A stretch of 15,028 nt of DNA from Desulfurococcales archaeon (GCA_027012045.1 JALUZI010000006.1:1-15028); one strand, 5' to 3'; shown: positions 1-7,197, counted from the stretch's first letter. Numbers and translations are program-made. Notes: generated by a model not told the origin, from the letters alone.

Positions 1-334
1 GTGCCCTGGCTTTGATTAACCCGGAGACTGTCTGGGATCTGAGTGCAATGATTCTCCTTAGTGAGAACCTGTTCCGGGCCCATGTAACCGGGTCGTCGTG
101 CAGGGACGGGGAACTGGATCCCGGGGCTGTTGTGAAGTAAATGTTAACTTTAGGGTACCCGTGTTCTCCGACTAGAATCGAAGGCGGAGTTGGGGCTTCT
201 AGGTCCTGGTTCTTTATGAACTGTATACTCTTTATTTGCCACTTATACCTCTCGAGTAGCGGGCAGTATGGGAGACCGCATAGTCTCTTGTAGCCCTTAC
301 ATTTTGCGCAGAGCGAGGGGTTTATTCGGACCAT
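1..334 (-). CDS. nreA: DNA repair protein NreA, N-terminal part (gene runs off the window)
   Basis: About 111 N-terminal residues are visible; the rest lies beyond position 1. The ATG at 334 follows the TAG stop of the upstream gene after only two bases, so the two genes are probably cotranscribed and translationally coupled. The N-terminus carries a four-cysteine cluster (C9, C12, C19, C24, pattern CAKCKG...LCG...YCPLL), as expected for a metal-binding knuckle, followed by PPSILVGEHGYPKVN near residues 50-65. This Cys cluster plus P-S-x-x-V-G-x-x-G-Y-P block is how I recognise the archaeal Nre family (DUF650/DUF651). NreA is linked to DNA-damage tolerance and, in family members, to PCNA through a C-terminal PIP motif that cannot be seen here. 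Identification is from motif memory, not a search. Confidence 0.85.
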   Translation of the reverse strand, partial: MVRINPSLCAKCKGYKRLCGLPYCPLLERYKWQIKSIQFIKNQDLEAPTPPSILVGEHGYPKVNIYFTTAPGSSSPSLHDDPVTWARNRFSLRRIIALRSQTVSGLIKARA

Positions 335-336
335 TT

Positions 337-1515
337 CTAGTCCTCTAATGGTATTAGAGACTTAGACCGTAGTTCCTTGTAAATCTTGTCCTCCGCCTCA
401 TCTGTTAGTATATAGAACTTGACGAGGAGCTCGTCCCCTTCTTTTAGGAGGAAAGTCTCTGGTGGGAGGGGGATCCATTTCCTGGAACGGTACACGGCTA
501 GAACCAGTCCCCCCATATCGGAGAGTGAGAGTTCCTCAAGGGGTTTCTCTCCATTAGTATACTGAACCCTGATAACTGTTTCCCGGCTCTCCTCACCAGC
601 CTCCTCCACGATAAAATGTACTGAGCCCTCCAGTACTGTCATCGCTAATAGTTTAGCAGCATCTCCCAGGCTTTCCAAGCTTTTTGCAAGTATGGCTATA
701 GCTGGCCCATACTCTGGCTTGTCACGGTATTCTTTGTATGACGTGGCGAGTAGGTCTACATACATCTGGTCTAGGTCTTCCTCCATATTCACTATTTCCA
801 CAGCAGCCGTTTTATCTAGGTTGAACACTGAGTGGAAGGCTAAGTCCATCATCAGTGACGCCAGATTGTATGTTTCTAAGACAAGGTCGGCCAGTGGATC
901 AGCCTCTTCTGACTCCTCTATCCTTGTCACAAGGTCGACGGTGTCCTCGTCTCCTAGGAACCTGGCTAGATCCTCTATCTCGTCGAGTGTGCCTCTGACT
1001 ATTAGTAGATCGCCGACTTTAACCTTGAAAGAGGGGTCTGGAGCTAGGATGTACTCCCTGTCCCTTTTCACCAGGAGTACATCTATACGTGAGACATTCT
1101 CTTCTATTTCAGATATTGATATGCTTTCCTTGGGAGCTTTCACCGTTTTCACTAGGGCTACTGTTTCCTCTCCCCTTAACAGGGAGTTTTTGACGGCTTG
1201 GCTCACACTGAGGCCTTGGAGGACTATTCCAGCTATGTCCCCCGCGGCATTGCTTATCCTGTCAAACGCGACACCCAGATTGCCCAGTGAAACCATGTCA
1301 CGGGCTTGCGAAGGAGACCTGGCGGCTAGCATTATCTTATACAGTAACCGCCGCCACATTTTGTCTATTATTTTCTCTACATTCGAGACCTCGAGCGCGG
1401 CTCTCTTATCGTTCCATATGAGGCTGTAGAATGATAAGTCGAGCGCTATACTAGAGTAATCCTTAGCTTCTTGAAGCAGGTCTAGTATAGTATCAGCCTT
1501 CAACTCGGAGTTCAC
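337..1515 (-). CDS. Soluble tandem PhoU-RCK_C (TrkA_C) domain protein
   Basis: The 392-residue product has no membrane segment and is built as two copies of the same unit. PhoU-like helical bundles lie at about 8-102 and 207-298; each is followed by a beta-rich RCK_C/TrkA_C-like domain at about 110-195 and 305-386. The two PhoU copies align by eye: ALDLSFYSLIWNDKRAALEV...VLQG against MMDLAFHSVFNLDKTAAVEI...VLEG. This matches the COG3273-type architecture (PhoU plus TrkA_C), whose members are thought to control cation channels or Mg/K transporters by ligand binding. No transporter gene is in the window, so the partner is unknown. The start is GTG at 1515, with an in-frame TGA just upstream. 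The first 23 bases overlap the end of the upstream gene, and nreA follows after two bases. Confidence 0.85.
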   Translation of the reverse strand: MNSELKADTILDLLQEAKDYSSIALDLSFYSLIWNDKRAALEVSNVEKIIDKMWRRLLYKIMLAARSPSQARDMVSLGNLGVAFDRISNAAGDIAGIVLQGLSVSQAVKNSLLRGEETVALVKTVKAPKESISISEIEENVSRIDVLLVKRDREYILAPDPSFKVKVGDLLIVRGTLDEIEDLARFLGDEDTVDLVTRIEESEEADPLADLVLETYNLASLMMDLAFHSVFNLDKTAAVEIVNMEEDLDQMYVDLLATSYKEYRDKPEYGPAIAILAKSLESLGDAAKLLAMTVLEGSVHFIVEEAGEESRETVIRVQYTNGEKPLEELSLSDMGGLVLAVYRSRKWIPLPPETFLLKEGDELLVKFYILTDEAEDKIYKELRSKSLIPLED

Positions 1516-1969
1516 CGCTTTTATTCAAAACATATAGTGCAAGAGACGCGGCGGCAACAACCGGGAGCCCTCCCGGGACATCCTCAAGGTATACCTGTAC
1601 TCCAAGCTTACGCTCCACAGGATCGAAACCCGCGTCAGACCCGTCGAAAACAAGGCTGACCCGTTTCTTGTCTCTATTAGCGTTTAGAACCTTTGAGAGC
1701 TCCTCGCCTTTCCCTGTAAACAGTAATAGTAGGTCTGGCTCCACTGTTTCCAAGAAGTCTTCTAGAGTCGGCATGACAATGAGGGACAACCCGTTCTTGT
1801 ATGCAAATTTGAATGCGTCGGGAATACCTGTCTGAGCAGCTGCACCATATACTTTCGTGTATGCGAACTCTTTTACCCCCATAGCCGCGCCTATTCTGAT
1901 GAAATCAATAACTCTGCTAGGGCTGGAAGTATTGTTAAGCACCAGTGTTACATTCCTCACGCCGTTCAT
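1493..1969 (-). CDS. DUF2122 / SPOUT-like protein ('RecB-family nuclease' in older annotation)
   Basis: A 158-residue alpha/beta protein of the archaeal family annotated either as 'RecB-family nuclease' (DUF2122) or as a SpoU-like methylase (COG4080). The sequence favours the SPOUT reading: alternating strands (VTLVLNN, LLLLFTGKG, RVSLVFDGS) and a C-terminal segment GGLPVVAAASLALYVLN that resembles the knotted cofactor-binding end of SPOUT methyltransferases (P-V-x-x-A-x-x-x-A-L-Y). I see no PD-(D/E)xK nuclease core. The ATG at 1969 has GAGGGG only one base upstream; GTG at 1960 (residue 4) would give better spacing, so the start could be three codons later. It overlaps the next gene by 23 bases. 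Its substrate is unknown; RNA modification is inference. Confidence 0.65.
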   Translation of the reverse strand: MNGVRNVTLVLNNTSSPSRVIDFIRIGAAMGVKEFAYTKVYGAAAQTGIPDAFKFAYKNGLSLIVMPTLEDFLETVEPDLLLLFTGKGEELSKVLNANRDKKRVSLVFDGSDAGFDPVERKLGVQVYLEDVPGGLPVVAAASLALYVLNKSGELRVEG

Positions 1970-2008
1970 TCCCCTCTAACCCTCTTGATATCACTCGGTA
2001 TTACAGGT

Positions 2009-2992
2009 TTAAAGGTTTGAGATACCTGTCTCCAACGCCTTAATGGCCTTGAGAGCTATTCTATAGGAGAGCGGCGGAGGGACAGCCTCCCCTACCTGGT
2101 TGTACTGTATGTCCCTGCTTCCTAGGAATACGTGATAGTCTGGAAAACCCATGAGCCTAGCTTGCTCTCTCACGGTGAGAAGCCTATCCTCGTAGGGATG
2201 GATGAACTGGGACGAGCCCAGTACAGTAGGCGCCGGTTCCCGTGGGTTGAGCCGTATCATGTTGGGGAGCTTTCGTCCCCCGGCTCCAGTATATTTTATG
2301 AGGCTCTTACCCCATTTTAACCCTCTTATTCTCTTGAGCTTTCTCGGTGATATAGTAGTGTATTCATGGTTTGGTGGGTATGGTGACCCGGGCGGGGGAA
2401 GCCCTTCTAGTGCCTCTCTGACACTTATTTTCCTTTCTTTTTCTAATTCGATTTTTATGTTGGAGACGAACACTCTTGTCCTCCGGCTGGGAACCCCGTG
2501 GTCCTCTGCTTTTAAAATGTTGAAATGAACAGCCCTGTAGCCGTATCTTCCCAGCTCTCGTTTTATAGCCTCCACTATTTCCCCGGCCATTATTCCTTTC
2601 ACGTTTTCTATGAAGAAGACTTTAGGCTTCAGTTCTCCTATTATTCGTATAGCGTGGAGAAACAGTTGACCGGCGGGATCACGGTATAATCTGTCAATGG
2701 GATGCTTCTGTCTCTTCGGATTCGCACCTGTGAAGGGCTCGCATGGAGGGCTGGCTATAACAGCATCTAACGAGTCGGCTTCGCCTCGGAGCAGATCCCT
2801 GATTTCCTCTATTGAAACCCGTTTTATGTCCTCTGAAAGGACTATGGTATGAGGGAAGTTCTCCTTGTAAGTCTTAGATACAGGAGGATTGTTTTCTATA
2901 GCGAGTAACCCTTTGAACCCGGCTTCCTCAAACCCTCTGGCGAACCCGCCTGCCCCAGAGAAGAGGTCTATCATCCTATAGCTGGGCTTCAT
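2009..2992 (-). CDS. DNA (cytosine-5) methyltransferase, orphan
   Basis: A complete 327-residue C5 methyltransferase. Motif I, DLFSGAGG (residues 9-16), binds AdoMet. Motif IV, SPPCEPFTG (81-89), carries catalytic C84. Motif VI is ENV (129-131) and motif VIII SRRTRVF (169-175). Motif IX-like blocks are EPAPTVLGSSQFIHP and the R-x-x-x-LMGFPD loop, and motif X is NQVGEAVPPPLS (298-309). The target-recognition region between VIII and IX (about 180-250) is short, so the target is probably small. The PPCEPFT form of motif IV recalls the PPCQPFT of Dnmt2, an RNA methylase, so tRNA cannot be excluded as a target. No restriction endonuclease gene is nearby. The ATG at 2992 overlaps the end of tfe by 17 bases; ATG at 2974 (residue 7) is an alternative that still precedes motif I. 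Confidence 0.9.
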   Translation of the reverse strand: MKPSYRMIDLFSGAGGFARGFEEAGFKGLLAIENNPPVSKTYKENFPHTIVLSEDIKRVSIEEIRDLLRGEADSLDAVIASPPCEPFTGANPKRQKHPIDRLYRDPAGQLFLHAIRIIGELKPKVFFIENVKGIMAGEIVEAIKRELGRYGYRAVHFNILKAEDHGVPSRRTRVFVSNIKIELEKERKISVREALEGLPPPGSPYPPNHEYTTISPRKLKRIRGLKWGKSLIKYTGAGGRKLPNMIRLNPREPAPTVLGSSQFIHPYEDRLLTVREQARLMGFPDYHVFLGSRDIQYNQVGEAVPPPLSYRIALKAIKALETGISNL

Positions 2993-3590
2993 CTTGCTCT
3001 ATTTCCCTCTGCAGGCTATCGATAAGTCTTCTAAGTATTTTCAGGTTGATCTCACGGTCCTCGTCGAGCTGTAACTCGCTCCCACATCTCGGGCAGGTGA
3101 ACTCGTATTCTAGTGCCTCGGGGAAAGCGTATCTGGCACCGCATCTAGGGCATACATATATTTCATTCTCTGACTCGAACTCATATCGGGCTTTGAGCTT
3201 CTCGAGAACATTTTTCTTCCTGTTAAGAAGTATGAGGTTGAGCGTGCTCTTGTTTATTCTCCAGAAGAATCTCGTTTCACCTGTCTTAGTTCTGCCCCGC
3301 TGGTAGGTTACTAGCTTGTTTTCGAGGAGTAGTAATAGGATTCTCCGTATCTGGGTTTCACGCATTCCAGTTATTTGTTCTAGTTCTTCATCACTCAGCC
3401 CCTTGGCTTCGGCTTTCTCGTATAGAATGCGGAATATCCTGGCTGCATCCTCTGGCTTTATGTTCGCTAGAATTGACGATCTTTTATAGACTTTCTCCTT
3501 GTAGAATAGGATTTTTATAAAGGCATCCAATTCCCTCATTATCTCTTTCTCATCTGCCTTACTGTTCCTATGATTGTCCTTTCCGTTCAA
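2976..3590 (-). CDS. tfe: Transcription factor E, alpha subunit (TFE/TFIIE-alpha)
   Basis: General archaeal transcription factor that helps open the promoter and stabilises the RNA polymerase clamp. A winged-helix domain covers about residues 23-125 (GLSDEELEQITGMRETQIRR helix pair, then the wing YQRGRTKTGETRFFW). A zinc ribbon follows with CPRCG at 147-151 and CPRCG at 166-170, then an acidic, helical tail. As read here the start is TTG at 3590, which overlaps trm56 by 23 bases and has no clear ribosome site. ATG at 3539 (residue 18) would remove 17 charged residues, end the overlap, and start close to where the fold begins in TFE proteins I remember. I consider that start about equally likely. 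The downstream methyltransferase gene starts inside this gene's last codons. Confidence 0.93.
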   Translation of the reverse strand: MNGKDNHRNSKADEKEIMRELDAFIKILFYKEKVYKRSSILANIKPEDAARIFRILYEKAEAKGLSDEELEQITGMRETQIRRILLLLLENKLVTYQRGRTKTGETRFFWRINKSTLNLILLNRKKNVLEKLKARYEFESENEIYVCPRCGARYAFPEALEYEFTCPRCGSELQLDEDREINLKILRRLIDSLQREIEQDEAQL

Positions 3591-4110
3591 CTTTTTTGCC
3601 CCTCGCTGTAGGTATTATTTTCACGGTTCCTCCACTAAATTCTAGATATAGTTCTCTACCCTTAAATAGCCTGTCCAAGAATATTGCAAGAGCAGCTATC
3701 TCGGAGTGCGGTTGGTTGCCGACTGCTACGTTATAATCTGCTACTTTATAATATACGGGATCTACCTTTGGCCCGCCTATTATAACGAGTTTACTACTAG
3801 GGTTCGATCGTATTTCATCAATAACGTCGTCTATATGGAGGCCATACATCGTCAAGTGAATTATTTGGCCTCCTTGTTCACGCCATTTTCTACAATAGGA
3901 TAATGGATTGGTGACACACTCGAAGTCCATTGTTCCACCCCACCTTTCATTCACTTCGATAATATTATCTCTGATGTTACTATCGCATACGCCTGATACA
4001 AGGAACTTGGATGCACCGAAGGCGCGTGATACCAATGCTGCGTGAGTGGTTACCCTTTTATCCCTCTCCGGCCTGTGGTCAAGTTTTAATACATGAACCC
4101 TATGCTCCAT
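3568..4110 (-). CDS. trm56: tRNA (cytidine-56 2'-O)-methyltransferase Trm56 (SPOUT)
   Basis: About 180 residues of the archaea-specific aTrm56 family, which puts a 2'-O-methyl group on C56 in the T-loop of tRNA using AdoMet and stabilises the tertiary fold at high temperature. The family signature LDHRPERDKRVTTHAAL lies at the N-terminus, next to the helix SRAFGASK. The SPOUT knot region is seen as IIHLTMYG, LVIIGGPKVDP and NVAVGNQPHSEIAALAIFLDRL. I chose ATG at 4110; an in-frame TTG two codons earlier (4116) is possible. The gene overlaps the hflX stop by 11 bases, which suggests coupled translation. It may also overlap the start of tfe by 23 bases, depending on the tfe start. Confidence 0.93.
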   Translation of the reverse strand: MEHRVHVLKLDHRPERDKRVTTHAALVSRAFGASKFLVSGVCDSNIRDNIIEVNERWGGTMDFECVTNPLSYCRKWREQGGQIIHLTMYGLHIDDVIDEIRSNPSSKLVIIGGPKVDPVYYKVADYNVAVGNQPHSEIAALAIFLDRLFKGRELYLEFSGGTVKIIPTARGKKVERKGQS

Positions 4111-5206
4111 AGGCAATTATCTCTTCCCCTTCCAGAGACTCATCCCTAGATATTTCAGTATAAACGGTGTCCACTAAACGATCTAGATTCCACCCGGTGA
4201 GCGCAGAAACTTCTATTACTGCTGATACGTTGTACGTCTCCCGGTACACTATGCTGTCAAGCTCTTCTCTTACCCTACGTACGTTACTTGCCCTAGCACG
4301 GTCGATTTTATTTAATGCTATTACCAGTGGAACCGTGTCAGCGTCTATCCTAGACAGAACTGACAGCCCGGCGTCAAGCTTCTGCATTACTTTTTCGAAA
4401 GGCTCGGATACATCGAGGACGAAGATTATGAGGTCGGATGAAGCGGTCTCCTCGAGCGTCGCGTGGAAGGCTTCGATAATCTCGGGGGGAACGTTTCTTA
4501 TGAACCCTACCGTGTCAATAAAAACTATTTTTCTCCCTTTGAACTTGACGCTCTTATGCTTTGTTTGCAGGGTGGTGAAATATTCTTCACCTACAGGTTT
4601 AGCCTCTCCCGTCAGTTTGTTGAACAGGCTTGTTTTACCTGCGCTTGCATAACCTACAATTGCCACGCTCGGGATTCCACGCCTGTTTCTTCTCATTATT
4701 TCTCTTCTAGTTTTAATTCTAGCGAGCTCCCTACGGAGACGGGTTATCCTCGCCTTTATATGTCTATAGTACTTTTCTACGTCATACATTCCAGGCCCCA
4801 TGAACCCAGGCATTTCACCCATTCTTTTCCTCCTAACAAGCTCCCGGACAAGCGGTATAATATGCTTCAGCCTAGCCAGTTCTATCTGTATTTTCGCTTC
4901 TTTGGAGCCTGCATGCATTTTGAAGATCTCCAATATGAGTAGAGTCCGGTCGATAACGTCTTTGCCTGTCACTTTCATTAATCTAGATACTATCGAGGGC
5001 TTTGGGTTTCCATAGAATACTATTCGATCCACATCAGTCTCTCCTAGCAGATACTCGATTTCATTCAGTTTGCTTCTAGAAATGTAGTTTTCGGAGCGCA
5101 CTGGGACTATGTGAACAGGATCGTAGCCAGCAGTATCTAGCAGTGCTAACAGTTCATCCATGTTGTCTCTCTCTGATCTAGGAACTATAACGAGAACTTT
5201 ACCCAT
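4100..5206 (-). CDS. hflX: Ribosome-associated GTPase HflX
   Basis: A full 368-residue HflX GTPase, expected to bind the large ribosomal subunit. The N-terminal HflX domain and linker helices cover about 1-175, including IQIELARLKHIIPLV and a basic coiled segment HIKARITRLRRELARIK. The G domain follows with G1 GYASAGKTS (185-193), G2 around FTTLQT (210-215), G3 DTVGF (231-235), G4 NKID (299-302) and G5 SALTG (334-338). G1 is GYASAGKT rather than the usual GYTNAGKS, a conservative change. The ATG at 5206 shares its A with the mbf1 stop (TAATG), the classic arrangement for termination-reinitiation, so expression should be tied to mbf1. Confidence 0.95.
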   Translation of the reverse strand: MGKVLVIVPRSERDNMDELLALLDTAGYDPVHIVPVRSENYISRSKLNEIEYLLGETDVDRIVFYGNPKPSIVSRLMKVTGKDVIDRTLLILEIFKMHAGSKEAKIQIELARLKHIIPLVRELVRRKRMGEMPGFMGPGMYDVEKYYRHIKARITRLRRELARIKTRREIMRRNRRGIPSVAIVGYASAGKTSLFNKLTGEAKPVGEEYFTTLQTKHKSVKFKGRKIVFIDTVGFIRNVPPEIIEAFHATLEETASSDLIIFVLDVSEPFEKVMQKLDAGLSVLSRIDADTVPLVIALNKIDRARASNVRRVREELDSIVYRETYNVSAVIEVSALTGWNLDRLVDTVYTEISRDESLEGEEIIAYGA

Positions 5207-5748
5207 TACTCTTCATCCTTCTTCAATACCGCTATATCGCCGAGAGTTAGCACTGATTTAGGTTTGTCACTAGGGTGAACAGGTGATTCTTCCTCATCGT
5301 CAATTACGGGTTCCAATAGTTTTATTTTGAGAACTCTCTCAAGCCTCCGGGCCAGGTCTATTGTAGGCATGAGTCTACCAGTCTCTATTTTTCCTAGTGT
5401 AACCTCTCTCTCCTGAACTTTTCTAGCTAGATCTGCACGGCTTAGCCCTAATTTCTCCCGGGCTTCCCTTATTCTCCTCGCATAGTCCTCTACGATGTCA
5501 TAGTTCTCAGCCTTATTCCTACGCACATGCCTAGTCTTACTGGTAGGCTGGGCAGCTCGTTTAGAGGGCTTAGCTTGCTCCTTGGCTTTTTTAGCTAGTC
5601 CTTTATTCTTGAGTAGTTTCAGGTAGCATGAAGCGCAGACGGTGAGTTCGACTCCTTCAACCACGACCTTATACGCTTTACCATAAATAGGCCTTCCGCA
5701 CAGCTCGCATGTTTGGAAGGTTTTGGTCAATCCTCCACTCCTCCGCAT
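5206..5748 (-). CDS. mbf1: Multiprotein-bridging factor aMBF1
   Basis: The archaeal MBF1 homologue: an N-terminal zinc ribbon (CELC at 14-17, CASC at 38-41), a basic linker rich in Lys/Arg (50-80), and a helix-turn-helix domain of the HTH_3 type at about 87-147 (LSRADLARKVQ...VTLGKIETGRLMPTIDLARRLER). An acidic tail then extends about 30 residues. In archaea this protein has been linked more to the ribosome and translation than to DNA. The start is uncertain. ATG at 5748 would suit a leaderless mRNA from the TATA-like box upstream. The in-frame TTG at 5730 is preceded directly by GGAGGAGTGGAGGA and would place the first Cys at residue 8, the short N-terminus I expect for the family. First gene of the eight-gene minus-strand run. 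Confidence 0.93.
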   Translation of the reverse strand: MRRSGGLTKTFQTCELCGRPIYGKAYKVVVEGVELTVCASCYLKLLKNKGLAKKAKEQAKPSKRAAQPTSKTRHVRRNKAENYDIVEDYARRIREAREKLGLSRADLARKVQEREVTLGKIETGRLMPTIDLARRLERVLKIKLLEPVIDDEEESPVHPSDKPKSVLTLGDIAVLKKDEE

Positions 5749-5769
5749 GGAAAAGAGGATTATCTGAAG

Positions 5770-5785
5770 GTATTAAGTTATTAAC
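5770..5785 (-). promoter_or_regulatory. mbf1: TATA-like box of the mbf1 operon
   Basis: On the minus strand the stretch reads GTTAATAACTTAATAC, centred 25-33 bases before ATG 5748. With the usual archaeal spacing, transcription would begin almost at that ATG, giving a leaderless mRNA, or an 18-base leader ending in GGAGGA before TTG 5730. No other promoter-like site is obvious inside the packed operon. Confidence 0.5.
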
Positions 5786-5830
5786 ACGCTGTAGATACTA
5801 GGATTATACGTCATAGATAGTAGGTCGACC

Positions 5831-5842
5831 CTTTAATAAAGC
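5831..5842 (+). promoter_or_regulatory. pan: TATA-like box of pan
   Basis: CTTTAATAAAGC lies about 34-45 bases before TTG 5876. Transcription starting near 5862 would give a short leader carrying GGTGA (5864-5868), a Shine-Dalgarno site seven bases from the TTG. The region 5749-5875 therefore holds two back-to-back promoters. Confidence 0.5.
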
Positions 5843-5875
5843 TTCAATGACTAAAAGACATTTGGTGAATAGTGC

Positions 5876-7099
5876 TTGTCAATGGCTAACGACGACGAGA
5901 TAACGTTAACAGAGAGTTCTATTATGAGACAAATAAAAGAATTGGAGGCGGAAAACGCTAGCCTTAGATCCCAGCTTGAAATACTGATGAGGCAGAACGC
6001 CAATCTCTCCGCGGAGCTGCAGTACTATAAGAAGGAGGTTGAGAAGCTAGTATCTCCACCGTTGATCGAAGCTTTGGTACTCGAGGTTTTAGACGATGGT
6101 GAACGAGCCGTCGTAAAAAGCACTACTGGCCCCAATTTAATCGTAAAGATAGATAGTAAAATAAGAAAAGAAGAGCTGAGGGCTGGTGTGAGAGTAGCTT
6201 TAAACCAGCGTGGATCGACTATAGTTGAAGTACTTAAAGATAGGGAAGACCCGATAGCACAGGCAATGGAGGTTATAGAGCGCCCACAGGTATCGTATAA
6301 AGATATAGGTGGTCTATCAAAGGAAATAAGCCTGGTTAGGGAAGTAGTAGAGTTACCGTTGACAAAACCAGATCTATTTAAGGAGCTGGGCATAGACCCG
6401 CCGAAGGGAGTGCTGCTCTACGGTCCTCCGGGAACTGGTAAGACGCTGTTGGCTAAAGCTGTTGCACACGAGTCAAACGCTACTTTTATCAGGGTAGTGG
6501 CCTCAGAGTTTGTCCAGAAGTTTATAGGGGAGGGTGCTAGAATAGTTAGGGAAGTATTCAAGCTGGCAAGGAAGAAGGCTCCTGCGATCATTTTCATAGA
6601 CGAAATAGACGCTATTGGTGCCAAGAGGCTTGACATTGGAACGAGCGGTGAAAGAGAGGTTCAGCGCACTTTAATGCAGCTTCTAGCAGAAATGGATGGG
6701 TTCAACGACTTGTATAACGTGAGAATTATAGCTGCAACCAATAGAATAGACATACTGGACCCTGCACTGCTTAGACCCGGGAGATTCGACAGAGTAATAG
6801 AGATACCCGCACCGGATCTCAAGGGGAGAATAGAGATCTTCAAGATTCACACTAGAAAAATGAAGTTAGCCAAGGACGTCGACTTCCATAAACTAGCCGA
6901 GCTCACAGAAGGATTCACAGGAGCCGATATAAAGGCTGTTTGCACCGAAGCCGGGTACAATGCTTTGCGCGCGAACAAGAAGTCAGTAAGGATGAAAGAC
7001 TTCTTATATGCAATTAACTTTATCCGCAAGAATCACACATTGGAATACCGTGGATCTCAGAGACACAGTAAGCAAGAGCATGGTGTAAACATACTCTAA
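5876..7099 (+). CDS. pan: Proteasome-activating nucleotidase PAN (AAA+ ATPase)
   Basis: Hexameric ATPase that unfolds proteins and feeds them to the 20S proteasome. Domains in order: coiled coil (about 18-57), SPPLIEALV with the conserved proline that sets subunit pairing, OB fold (65-125), then the AAA+ core with Walker A GPPGTGKT (183-190), pore loop KFIGEGA (215-221), Walker B IIFIDEID (238-245) and the second region of homology ATNRIDILDPALLRPGRFDR (287-306). The lid ends with FTGADIKAVCTEAG. The C-terminus is unusual: after YRGSQRHSKQ it stops at EHGVNIL, without the HbYX (hydrophobic-Tyr-any) triplet that docks PAN on the proteasome. TTG 5876 has GGTGA at seven bases; ATG 5882 is the alternative, 13 bases away. 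Confidence 0.93.
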   Translation: MSMANDDEITLTESSIMRQIKELEAENASLRSQLEILMRQNANLSAELQYYKKEVEKLVSPPLIEALVLEVLDDGERAVVKSTTGPNLIVKIDSKIRKEELRAGVRVALNQRGSTIVEVLKDREDPIAQAMEVIERPQVSYKDIGGLSKEISLVREVVELPLTKPDLFKELGIDPPKGVLLYGPPGTGKTLLAKAVAHESNATFIRVVASEFVQKFIGEGARIVREVFKLARKKAPAIIFIDEIDAIGAKRLDIGTSGEREVQRTLMQLLAEMDGFNDLYNVRIIAATNRIDILDPALLRPGRFDRVIEIPAPDLKGRIEIFKIHTRKMKLAKDVDFHKLAELTEGFTGADIKAVCTEAGYNALRANKKSVRMKDFLYAINFIRKNHTLEYRGSQRHSKQEHGVNIL

Positions 7100-7150
7100 C
7101 CTCCCTTTACCTTGGTCTCCACAGTCTTCTCAGCAAGAAACCTGATCCTA

Positions 7151-7166
7151 AAAATTATCAAATAAC
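7151..7166 (+). promoter_or_regulatory. TATA-like box of the PUA-domain gene
   Basis: AAAATTATCAAATAAC sits about 32-47 bases before ATG 7198. The rest of the 98-base gap after pan (7100-7197) begins with a pyrimidine-rich stretch, CCTCCCTTTACCTT, which could serve in termination of pan but forms no clear hairpin. Confidence 0.35.
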
Positions 7167-7197
7167 AATATCCTAGTACAGGGGAGAGCTGGTATTG

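Noticed and set aside
3..140. Plus-strand open frame ending at TAA 138-140, which could be the tail of a gene entering from the left.
   Set aside because: The minus strand of the same region encodes a convincing NreA N-terminus with a Cys cluster and tight spacing to the upstream gene; the plus frame has no recognisable motif.
692..1429. Plus-strand open frame (245 codons) antisense to the PhoU/RCK_C gene.
   Set aside because: Ser/Thr/Arg-rich without domains; the minus strand shows a duplicated, recognisable domain structure.
7022..7140. A frameshift hiding the HbYX motif of PAN.
   Set aside because: Both alternative forward frames read through the region end without a hydrophobic-Tyr-X terminus.
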